Positions 32,845-44,300 of a stretch of DNA of 64,000 nt are shown piece by piece. The translations under genes and the position numbers were made by a program. Origin of the DNA: Culex pipiens pallens (taxonomy: Eukaryota; Arthropoda; Insecta; Diptera; Culicidae); the NCBI RefSeq assembly GCF_016801865.2, contig NC_068939.1:134759116-134823115 (forward strand). The letters are read 5' to 3'. The notes beneath the pieces were generated by a model. That model had not been told where the DNA came from, did no database searches, and saw nothing but the letters and a program-made list of their open reading frames with translations. Every line of letters begins with the position of its first letter. The stretch's first letter is position 1.

Positions 32845-33742
32845 CAGTCATCCCACATATTCGGAACACCCACAAATTCGGAACACTTTTGTGATAATTT
32901 GTCAATAGCATGCCAAATGCAGCTTTTCTGTCGACCCTAAAACTTTTAGGACCTTTATTTGGACATTCTCTTGCTATTTCACTAGTAAAAGTAGTACTTT
33001 TTGAACAAAAAACCTCATTTCAAGACTATTTTATCCAGAGCAGCAAAACACTGCCTCCAAATTGCCTGTTTCATAATTGTGGGATGTTATTGTGCTATTG
33101 TGTTATTGTGGAACACCTGAATTTAACTGATATTTTCACAATAAAAGTTATCAGACCATTCATAAAACATAACTAAGCTTGAATTTCGTTGGTTTCAGTG
33201 CGTGAAGTCATTATTTTGTAAAAAATATGTACTCATGGAGAGAACCAAAGTTTGTTTACAATCGAAGTTGACTTTATAGCTGTCGGCCACCATTGCTAGT
33301 ACCAACCACTAGTGTCTTCCTTTTTATCTACAAGGACTTCGCCGCCCTGGGCTCCTAGGTGTATGAAAGTATGGCACGGAGCGACGGCGCCGAATACCCA
33401 TATTTACACAAAGAATTTTAGAGCGCCCGCCGCGGGATTCGAACCGGCGACCTCTGGATTGTGAGTCCAGTGCGCGGTCCGATTGATCCACACGGGCGGG
33501 ACGTTTGTTTACATCCGTAAGAAAAAAGTGTTCCGAATTTGTGGATTTCAAGGGTCAAAATTTTTCTTCAAAAACTTGATATAAAAGTAAAAATTTGCAG
33601 CTGTTCGATACAGCATTCGAAAGATCGCAAGAAAAGCCACCAAATGAAGGTAAAAGCGAGTCATTAAGTTCAATTATTGATTTTTTATGATTTTTTGAAC
33701 AGTGGCCGATCTGTAAACTGTTCCGAATATGAGGGATGACTG
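32845..33742. mobile_element. TA-flanked MITE, CAGTCATCC family, copy 2 (with SINE)
   Basis: TIRs CAGTCATCCCACATATTCGG and, inverted, CAGTCATCCCTCATATTCGG have TA flanks at 32843-32844 and 33743-33744. It aligns with 9209-9853 apart from the SINE at 33261-33502 and its TSD. Confidence 0.8.
33261..33502 (-). mobile_element. tRNA-derived SINE, copy 2, with 11-bp TSD
   Basis: Same family and orientation as 19915-20116. The TSD GTTTGTTTACA is at 33250-33260 and 33503-33513, and the uninterrupted site exists in the MITE copy at 9209-9853. This copy holds an extra ~45 bp (including GGAGCGACGGCGCCGAATAC) between tRNA-like head and body, so at least two subfamilies exist. Confidence 0.85.
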
Positions 33743-33898
33743 TACGGTTTTACGCCAACTCGTTTTTAAGATTAGAATTTTGACAGTTCGCTTGCTTCTA
33801 TTATGCTTCATCCATAAAGTACTTCACGCTAAAATCAGTCCAAATTTACCCCCCCCCCCCCCTTCCCCCCTTTGTCACGCTTTTCCTATATATATATA
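33743..33898. repeat. Poly-C tract and (TA)n
   Basis: A run of 14 C interrupted only by TT before six more C lies at about 33850-33870, followed by a short TATATATATA tract. Low-complexity sequence. Confidence 0.8.
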
Positions 33899-34977
33899 CA
33901 CTCAAAAAAATCCACATGTAGATGCTACGCGAAAAAACACGTAACCCCAGTTTTCCCCTCCATAGGTCTGATTTACGTGTCACACGTAAAAATAATGTAA
34001 AAGCGTTCTGGAAAAAAATGTTTTTACGTTGAAGTTACGTGAAAAACCATATAGTATTTTTCCACTAGGTTTTTCATGTAGCTTTTATGTGTTTTGAAAT
34101 GTAACTTCAACGCACCTTTTTTTCTCTAGTTCACCAAATTTCTACGTGATTATTTTAGTATGAAAATTGACGGCGTACGGGAAGACCTGCTGCCGGACTG
34201 TGCTCGTAAAACCTTATTAAAAATGTAAATGTTGGTAAGTAATATTAAGTTTAAATTGTTTCTTTTTGCATAATTGATGTTTTTTTCAGAAACCGCTTTC
34301 TGGAAGACGCATTTCTTTTCCCAGTGGCATCTGGAATTCTGGCTGGTGCCAATATTTACGGTGTCCTGAAGGACCCCTAGAACGCGATCCCGAGTTCTTC
34401 GGTCGAAATGATTATTAAGGCAAGTGCAACCATGGTGACGCCACCGGAAAAGTCACGGACGTGTCCATCGCGAGTGTGTCCTGGAGAAGTCTTTGATCCG
34501 ATCGTCTACACCGGGTACTTTGTGGTCAGCCTCATGCCGATCATGACAGAAGCAGCAGTTAAACGTGGTCGGTGGACATGGCGAAGGACTCGACTAATCA
34601 TAGATCTCGGGGCAATTTTTGTTGGGAAGAACAAAAAGTGTTATGCGTTGCATCGGTGAGAAAATTATTGATTGATAAATAAAATAAGTTATAACAAACC
34701 GACTATATTACTTTTTATTTATATCCGTTAAAAAATAATGAAATAACCTCCTAAAACTAATGAAAAATCATTTAACGTTTACTACAAAAAACATGTAGAA
34801 ATCATAGATTGGTTAATTTAGCTTTTACGTGTGAAACACGTAGAATCAACGTGAAATGATCTGGCCAAGCAAATTTCATTTCTACTAGCGTCACCTCGTA
34901 AAAGTTACGTGAAAACGCTAGTGGAAAAAAACCACATAGCTTTTCACGTAACTTCAACGTGAATATTTTTTTGAGTG
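33899..34977. mobile_element. CACTA-like element (1.08 kb) carrying a gene-like fragment
   Basis: The termini are CACTCAAAAAAATCCACATG and, inverted from the right, CACTCAAAAAAATATTCACG, with a 3-bp ATA on each side (33896-33898 and 34978-34980). ACGT-containing motifs such as AACTTCAACGTGAA are repeated near both ends. The interior (34147-34660) is GC-richer and coding-like. CACT ends with a 3-bp TSD fit CACTA/EnSpm. No transposase was seen. Confidence 0.65.
34147..34660 (+). pseudogene. Captured gene fragment inside the CACTA-like element
   Basis: 34292-34380 reads RFLEDAFLFPVASGILAGAN then a stop. The frame resumes at 34408 with PPEKSRTCPSRVCPGEVFDP and VYTGYFVVSLMPIMTEAAVK. An intron-like GTAAGT (34235) and a TTTTTTCAG (34282-34290) flank the first piece. 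The composition differs from the AT-rich element around it. I do not recognise the source gene; the premature stop argues against function. Confidence 0.45.
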
Positions 34978-34980
34978 ATA

Positions 34981-35314
34981 CTTATAATATGCATTGCACG
35001 CTTACTCTGCACGGAGAAAAAAGAGTTCCCAAAATCGTGAACAAGCGTTCATGAAAATGGGAACCACGAACAAAGTGTTCAAATATCATCTGTTGTAAAC
35101 ATTTACTCTGATTTGCTCTAATACACAACAACATCTCCAAAAGTTTCTATCGCACTACTTTGCAACAATGAAACACCAAGTTTTCCTCCAAATAGTGCGT
35201 GTTGATTGTTCTATTACTGTGTCATTACTGTCTGTTTATGTGTAGTTAGACCGACTCGTTGGCCATGGGCCGCGTCACGGTGACGGTTGTGGCGTGGGGT
35301 ACTGCGGCGTGATG
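34981..35314 (-). other. Probable 3' UTR/flank of the serotonin receptor
   Basis: This region is directly downstream of the receptor stop on the minus strand. No other feature is recognised and no clear polyadenylation hexamer in the right orientation close to the stop could be chosen. Confidence 0.3.
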
Positions 35315-38300
35315 CTAGCTGCTCGGCGGTTGCCACGCCGGCTTCGAGCCGTACCGACAGAGGAGCACCTTTTTGAACGCGTCCCGGAACGCCTTGTTGA
35401 AGATGGTGTAGAAAATTGGGTTGACCATGCTGCTGGCATAGCCGAGCCACGTGACAACCTCAAACACCCACTGGGCAATCCGGGCCTCACAGTCTTGGCA
35501 CACGCTCGGCAGCAGGTTCAGCACGAAGAACGGCGCCCACAGGATGACGAAGGTGAAGAACACCACCCCGAGCACCTTGGTGGCCTTCTGCTCTAGCCGA
35601 ATGATGCGGCCGTGGCGGGACGAGTTCCGCGAGATGACGCTGGAGTTGCGCGAGTGGTGCGACCGGATCGTGGTCTGCCGCTGGAGCAAACACGGCGTCG
35701 AGCTGTTCTTCTTCGGACTCCGGCAGTCCGACGCACTGCCGGGGACTCCACCGGGACCGCCCACCACAATCGACGGCGTCCCCTCGGAGTGGTTCCGCAG
35801 GGTAGCGGATCGACGCAGGGAAACGGCTGGGGGCTTCGTCGGGGTCAACAGCAGTGAGGTGCGGGCGCCACCGAAGCTGGAACCACGTCGCTGGTGCCGC
35901 CGGGAGTCCCACGTGACGACCGAGACGCCCTTCAGGTTGTTGAACTTGCTCTTGCTCGGCGAAACAAGCGCCGAAGCGGGCAGCGTCGACAGGCTGCTCG
36001 ACGTGGACCGCGTCGAGACGTTGTTGCTGTAGACCTGCGTGGAAAAACATGGACACAAACGGATACATCGTGAGCGATTGAGGATATCGATAATGTCACA
36101 AGCATAATGATAAGCTACCTGCGTTTCAAAGTTTGAGATCGAGCTAAAGTTGGACGTCGTCTTGACGATCTTGATCTCGGCCGGCCGGATGCTTTCGTAC
36201 TTTTGCTGGCTGCAACTCTCGCCAAAATAGGGACACTTGCAGGGCGGTGGCAACCGCAGCGTCACGTTCGTCGTCGTCCCCTCACTGGTCGTCTCGCTTC
36301 GGCTGCTGTCCTCGTGGTCGTCGGTGGTCGTCGTCTCTCTGTCCTCCGTCCGGCGGCTCTCCCTCGAACGCCGGATTGCCTCCTGCAGCAGCAGGTCGTC
36401 CACCGTAACGTCCCCAGCGCTATCGCCCGGCGGTGGCACCACAAACGGCAAACTCTTGAAGCGCTTCCGGGCGGTCGTCGAGGGCGGGGTCACCGAGTTC
36501 CGCCGGTTGATCCACGCCGACGTCGAACTGCGCCGCTTCTTGGGCACGAGCGGCCGCGACGGCGGCGGAACCGCGGCCGGCGTCGAGGATTTTTTCCTGA
36601 AAATGACAGCAATAAAATAAAAAGCGAGACAATGAAATTGATATCGCGTTCACACCCAGCAAATAAATTGAATCATAATCTGCAAGGGTTGGTCTTTCTC
36701 TCCTTTTCGGGTAGCCTGTTGTGAACCCTTCTCAGAAAAAAAGGTGGTGGCATCTCCCTTGGTAAAGTAGAAAAGGTGTATCAGCGAAAGGGTTTCCCAA
36801 TTTTCGACTTAAATGGGGCTATGTGGAGTGAATCAACAAAGTTTTGTTTTAAAATATCAGTGTCCGTTTTACCCAACTCCCCTTTGTCGTAGAGGCCTCA
36901 TATTTTCAATGAGTTCATCTGATCTATACTAACCCGTTAAACACTCTCGCAAAAAAAAAAATCACTCTTGAAGCCCCCTACGAGGCCCCTCCTTCTTATC
37001 TTTTTACGAAAATTTAAAATTTCCCCATTCGGCCGATCAGTTTTCTGATATTCTGGAATGAGTTATTGGAAGCATCGCAACTCGCGATTCGCTAGGGCTA
37101 ACTTCACCAAATGCCAAATAAATTTGGAAGGTGTAATTTTGGAAGGATGAATATTGCCTCTTTTATGATGTAATTTTACCTCAATTATGATGTAATTTTA
37201 CCTCAGTTTGAAAAATTACAAAAAAAGATGTACTATAGTTATTTCTTTCAAAAAATCTTGTTCTGGCTTTAACTTAAATTTTAAATTTTTTTTCTTGACA
37301 AAAATTGTAAAAAATAAACGTTAAATTTACAAATATTTTAAACCCCTTTGCTCAGTTAAGACCTCCTGGAAGAAAAAATCGAGATAGTAGCATTAAAGGT
37401 TATAAATGCGTTTTCCCATTCCCCCCGTTCCGCCCACTTGTCGAAAAACTTTCGCCAGATCCTCTGTCAAGTGGAGGGTGGAGCTGCTGCCGCCGCTGCT
37501 GGATTTATGACTTGCTCATTAGACGGGACTCGTCCTTTTTCACCCATATTTCATCACTCTTCATTCGACAGAATTTTCGGGAAGTAAAGTAAAAGTAAAG
37601 TGAAAACAGTGCTCATGACTCATTTATGTTTTTTAATGCATCACTCTTTTTTACTTCATCCCTCCTGAATTATGTCTTCTACTAAATTAGTTTAAAATAT
37701 TGATGTGAAAAAAATAAAGTTTTGTTAGATTTTTTCAAATTAGTAATTACTCTCAGAATGTTTAAGTTGTAATCCGGTGGCAAACAATGCAAAGAAAAAG
37801 GTTGGTTTGTCAGGAAGGCAGTGAACATAAATGTCACTGCCGAAAGATAAAGCAGAAAAAGAACCGCATTTCATCGTTGTCGTGCTGTCTAGCCGCACGT
37901 GCACTTTGGGCCAAATTAAATTAAGAACGCTATTTTGTGCAGCTCACAATGCCTCACCTTCTGACTTTCACAGATCCCCAAAACTCAAATTCAATCCTGA
38001 GATATTCAATAAAAACCAGAAAAACTCCGTGCATTGTTGTAACTCTTCACATGGAAAAAAGCCTGAAAATAGCTGTAAGTGCGACAACTGACCAAAAGGA
38101 TTTCAGGTCAGAACGCATTTGACACACGTACATGCCCGACTACCGTAAACATTTGTAATTATAACTTGGGACCAAATTCAACCAAACTTCGGTACAATGC
38201 ACAGAATGGTCAACCAAACAAAACGTGTTTGTTATTGTTTACATTGCGTGCACTTGTCTTTGTTTATTCAAGGTCAAACATTGAAACACGTTTTTCTCGG

Positions 38301-41300
38301 AACGTCAAAGAACGACGTGCGACAAGGTAGCACGACAGCGACGATTTGTGACTGCTGTGCTGAGTGGAACTAGAGCGGACAGTAGACGATAGACAGACCT
38401 ATAGTTGGCATACGTGATTTATCATTGCCACAGCACTGAAATAGCCCGTACGTCTCTACTTCTGGCAGGACGTAGGGGCTGGGGCATAGTTTTACGGAGA
38501 TGAATGATTGATTGGATAGGTTTGAGTTCTGGTGATGGGTTTTTCCGACTCCCGTAAGCGAAAACATGGCTTTATATGGATGGAAATAGTCAACAGTTTT
38601 ACTGACAAGAAACGGCTGTAAACAAGACTGACGGCAGACGAGGCAGATACGCTGTTAGATATTATATTATGGAGTATGTTACACAGCAAAAAATATCTGT
38701 GTAAAATCGCATGCAAAAGCATGCACATCACCTTTGTGAGCAAAAGCATGTAATATTGTATGAGAAAACGTGTTCATAAAAAGCATGTACGGATGAAAAA
38801 AAGATTATGCACACCCTCAAAAATAACATCAATTTGGTGAGAGCCATATCCAGATTACCAAGTCCGCGCCCCAACCATCTCGGCGATCTCGCCGCTGTGA
38901 TTTTGTCTGGATCAACACCGATGTAGCTGCAAGTTCCCCATACATCATATACAGTTAATACAGCATACGACGTACGGAAAAACCTACTGGTTCGTCGGCG
39001 TTGAACCCAACAATTACAAGACAGTGGGACAGCCGAGATGGTTGGGGCGCGGACTTGGTAATCTGGATATTACTCTCACTTGATTGATGTTATTTTTGGA
39101 GGTGCGCGAAATCTTTTTTTTTATCCGTACATGCTTTTTCTGTACACGTTTTCTCATACAATATTAGGAAGCAGCCGTGGCTGACTGGTTACGGTATTTG
39201 CTTTGTAAGCGAATGGTTCTGGGTTCGATTCCCATCTGCTCCCAACGAGAAAGTTAAGTACACATAAATTTGAAATGATGAATATGAACGAAAAATTAAA
39301 GTCGCTCGAGGCGGGGTTCGATCCTCCGTCCTTTGGATTGGTAAGCAAAAATGCTAACCACTAGGCCATGACGACTTGGTAAGCTAGGACTGGAATTAGG
39401 AAGACTGTTACAGAGAGCGAGTTGTGGCGCTATAACCACGGCAAATAGTGTCCAGGGCATTCGTGGAAATACAATGCCCGGAGTATCAAACCCTCTTAGC
39501 ATGGTGCTCCCAACGAATACAACCAAATCTCGGAGCGTATGGTGGTGTGTCCCCACGCTTCTTCCTCCCCTGTCGATTCAGAATTGTGTTGTTGTTCGAA
39601 TACTCAGTGCTCAAACTCAACCCAATTACGAGTCATCTCTGCGATACGGCTTTACGCAGTAGGCCTGGCCGCTTTAACGCTTGTGATGTTTCAATGCATT
39701 TCGATGCAATGGCGCACTACAAATGTTAATAAATGACAAGAAGAGTGCTAGGCGTCATCTAACCTAAGGCACTCTCCAGGATCCCTTCGAAAGATTGGCT
39801 GCGCTAGGGTCTGATTAGATTAGATTAGACACGTTTTCTCATACAATATTACATGCTTTTGCTCACAAAGGTGATGTGCATGCTTTTGCATGCATGAATT
39901 GGAATCTCCCGTAAAATTCTGGAAAGTCATTGGAGGCTGTAAAAAATGATTGGTTCTAGGGGAAATATACCCATTTTAAGCCTAATAAGCGGTCGTGTTT
40001 GAATGATGCTGGATAATCTGGAGTGTTCCTTGAAATTTACTAAAACCAAGTACACCAACGAGTAGAGCAACTTTTTGTGAACATTTCTGTTTATTTTCAC
40101 TTTTACTAAAAGTTATTCTATTCCTTTTACAAGCATATAAAAAAAAATATTTCCAAAGTTTATTTTTAATCAGACGAGAATGCATTGGGCCACGCCCATT
40201 TTCTATTTTCAGCTTAGTCCTTTTCTCTTTTGGGTCTGCTTAGTGCTGCCAATTATGATGAAATTTTAAGCGAACAATCACGAAAAGTAGCATTTATAGA
40301 GAAAGTTTCCTGGCATCACTGGCTCACTCCAACAGGCGCTGCTTCGCTTCTCGCTCGGTTTTCTTCAGCCTTCGATTGGAATGGGTCGTCAAAAGTCAAA
40401 CTTCAAAAGACTTGGCGCGTTTGTTTTTTTTTTGATGGCGCTTGCTAATTATTTACATGTTTCGAGATTATTTTTCAAGTGAATGACTAACTAATGTTCA
40501 AAACAAAATGTTGCCGGTAGTTGGAAGCAATTTCATATCTAAAGCGCTTTGAAAACGTTAGCGCAAGAGACAAGATATTGATGGCGACTTTCGTTAAAAG
40601 CAGTTAAGCTCTCATCTTGCGTGTGGATGTGTGTGCCAACAAAATGATGAGAAATGCACTCGCAAAATAGAAATTATGGTCAAAAGTACATAAAATTTGA
40701 TCTTTTTCGCCAGCGGTGCTGTTGATGGTCAGTTTATAGCCTTAAAGGATTTTTGAAGCTTTAATCGAGCATCAAACTCTCCTTATGACGAAGATAGGTG
40801 TTTGATTAGAAAGGGTATATTTCCCCTAATTTATATTCAATAAGCGACGAAATGTTTTAAAGAATAATTGAATTTCAAGCTCGTATCTACCCGTTCCCTC
40901 TTTTTATAATCAAAGCAAGCTATAAAGAGAAAAGGATGGCAAGGCATCAATGTGAAAATTTACTAAGCCTACTTATGGCCGGGATCCGTGGTGTAGGGGT
41001 AAGCTTGGTTGACTCTCACCCAGTCAGCCTGAGTTCGATCCCAGAAGGTCCCGGTGGCAAATTTTGAGAGGAGATTTGTCTGATCACGCCTTCCGTCGGT
41101 CAGGGAAGTAAATGTTGGCCCCGGTCTAACCTAGAGGTGTTAGGTCGTTAGCTCAGTCCAGGTGTAGGAGTCGTCTCCCTGTGTCCTGTCTCGGTTGAGT
41201 CGCTGGTAGGCAGTTGGACTTACCATCCAAAGGTCGAATCTCGGAATGGATGGAAACTTAGGTGTAAAAAGAGGTTTGCAATTGCCTCAACAATCAAGCC

Positions 41301-44300
41301 TTCAGACACCTAGTTTCAAGTAGGAATCTCGCAATCGAGAACGCCAAGGCTAGAGGTAGGCCAAAAAAGAGCGAGCCGTTCAAAGAGCCGGTTCACTGAA
41401 AAGAGCGAACGAACCGTGGCTCACAAAAAAAAGAACCGCGGTTCGTTTTTAAACTGCGGTCTTTTGAAAGAACCGTTTCAAGATGGCATAATTTTTAATA
41501 TAAATATAATTGATTGAATTTCCAAAAAATAGTATTAAATTTGTTGTTGAGAATTGAAAATTCAATTTCAAATAATTCAATGCTTATAAAAAATAATCCC
41601 AAATGTAAATGATTTTCTAAACAAAATGAAAAAAACTTTTCATTGACCAACTGATTGTACATTAAAGTATTACCGGAATACAAATTTGAGCATTTAAATT
41701 GCATAATTTGTAAAATATTACCAAAAATCTACTCAATAGTTAAGAGATTTTGGAAAAAATAAATCCTTTTGTTCAGTAAAGCGTTTATAGACTATAGCGA
41801 TTAAATCAGAATGTAGAAAAGAGTTCACAGAATATTTTCTCCAAATAAATATCAGCATTAGTTCAATTCTTGCAGAAATAATCCCAATTTAAAAATTAAA
41901 AGCAATTTTTCCAGCATCCTAGATTTAGCTCTGGATGCCTTTCAATTACTCGAATGTTAAGGTTCGAGTAGAAATCTAGACATAGAGACCACCAAGACCT
42001 TGGTTTTCAAGAGTATTTTCTCGTTTTCAGTTTTATTTATTTTTAAGTCAAATGTGAAATAATTTATAAAATCACACGATTCTTAAAAAAAACCTTTTCA
42101 TCCAAATTTTGAAAAAGAGCGAAAGAGCCGTTCAAAAGAGCGGCTCTTTTTAATGAGCGGCTCCTAAAAAAGAACGGTTTTGCCCACCTCTAGCCAAGGC
42201 AATGCTGTAGAGCGAATAATTTGATTTGATTTGACTGATGGCCAAGGATGCGAGATGCACAGTTTTGTCTGTGTTTCACAGACTTTTTAGATTGTGCCAG
42301 ACATTTTTTGAGGTGCACAGACTTTTTAAAATCTTAAATAAATTAATATTTTGTAACAAAAAAGTTGTTGAAACTTATTTCGTTAACCTTCAAATGCTTA
42401 AAAACACAATTTCTGATAGATTTCAATGACTGTAAGTTGATATATTTGAATTTTAGACAAACGACAGAATATGGCCTACACATTTTAGCTTGTAAATAAA
42501 ATAAAATTTCATGAACGAATGCAAATTGCACGATTAATTTCTCTTTTTTTTTTTTTTTTTTTTTTTTGCTGTGTGCTCTTTGCTTCATCTCACACTCATT
42601 CGGTTGCATACCTGCAGGGATGTTTTTTCCCGTCCGTCACCGCCGTCAAACCCGGACTGTTGGCACGGTTGGCCACTGAGGAGGCCTCCCCGGCCTTGGC
42701 CACGGTTTCCAGGCCCCGCGAGAGTTTCAGCATTTCCTCGCCAAACTGGTGCAGGGCGGTCATCGTTGTGGGCGTTGGCTCCGGAATACTGGGTGGGAAA
42801 GAGAAGGAGTAGAAAAAAAAAAACACGAAATAAACTCTCAAAAATAAAAATAAAAATCATTCTTCACCAAACCATTGAGGCTGGCTGTGCAAACTAATTA
42901 TGGACTGTAAAGCACAATTTTGTGTGGGTAAACAGTCAGTTGAATTGGATTTTTTGAAATTCGAGTATGGAAGTTGCAATAAAAGTAAAATTAACTTTTT
43001 GCATACATGAGAATGAGAATGATTTTGGTGAAGAGTAATTCTATGATTCCATGACCCTCTCCAATATCAATTCTAGATTAAATTTTCAAAACAACCTATC
43101 CCTCATGGGTTTCCTATACAGATAGGGCCTTTTGAAAATTTAATCGAGAATTATACTTTGAAGACATGTCATCCTACGTTTATAAAACAGCCCGGGAGCA
43201 TGTTGACAGCTTCCATACAAACTGAGCGTACCTCTTTTTGTGGGCCCAGTGGGCCTAAGATGACGGCCTTCGATATTGTCTAACAAAACTTTAAAAAATG
43301 GCGAATAGTTTAAATAAATATAGTTTTTGCCTTGTTTCGGTTTAAAACGACAAAATAAGCAGTCTGAAATCATTTTCTTAAAAAACTTGTTTAAAAATAC
43401 GCCACGTTCAAATATAAGTCTAGAACAGTTGAAGTGAGCGTGCCGCGAAAACCGTCACGAAAAAAAAAGATTCCCATGCAAATTTTGAGTTGCGTAATTA
43501 ATGGACGGACTCCGACGAGACCCACTGGCCATCTGTCGGTGAATATGCGCAACTCACGCAAACTGTCATCTTGGGGTCCGGCTGTTATAAAAGCAATGTT
43601 TGTGTAGATTGATCCTGTGGTACTCGGGAGCGAGTTGTGGAATTATATCCACGGCAAATAGTGTCCAGGGCATTCGGGGAAATAAAATGGTCCCGGAGCA
43701 CCAAAACATCTTAGCATGGTGCTCCCAACGAATAAACCAAAAACTCGGAGCGTCTGGTGGTGTGTCTCCTCGCTTCTTCCTCCCCTGTCGATTCAGAATT
43801 GTGTTGTATGTACACTCCATGCTCAAGCTCAACCCACTTCAAAAGAATCATGTCTCTGCGATACAAATTTTGCGCAGTAGGCCTGGCCGCTTTAACGTCT
43901 GTGATGTTTCAATGCATTCCAGCCGGACCCTAAGATGACAGTTTTCGTGAGTTGCGCATATTCACCGACAGATGGCCAGTGGGTCTCGTCGGAGTCCGCC
44001 CATTAAATACGCAACTCAAAATTTGCATGGGAATCTTTTTTTTTCGTGACAGTTTTCGCGGCACGCTCACTTCAACTGTTCTAGACTTATATTTGAACGT
44101 GGCGTATCTTTAAACAAGTTTTTTAAGAAAATGATTTTAGACTGCTTATTTTGTCGTTTTAAACCGAAACAAGGCAAAAACTATATTTATTTAAACTATT
44201 CGCCATTTTTTAAAGTTTTGTTAGACAATATCGAAGGCCGCCATCTTAGGCCCACTGGGCCCACAAAAAGAGGTACGCTCAGTTTGTATGGAAGCTGTCA

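Noticed and set aside
35451..36032. Plus-strand open frames across the receptor's last exons
   Set aside because: They are antisense shadows of the GC-rich receptor coding sequence, which shows clear GPCR motifs on the minus strand.
39167..39243. Functional tRNA-Thr (TGT) gene
   Set aside because: The cloverleaf is good but it forms the head of an insertion with a 23-bp TSD; treated as the promoter of a retroposon.
42540..42568. Poly-T run as the polyadenylated end of a retroposon
   Set aside because: No element body with a TSD was found beside it; it is treated as a simple intronic homopolymer next to the receptor exon.
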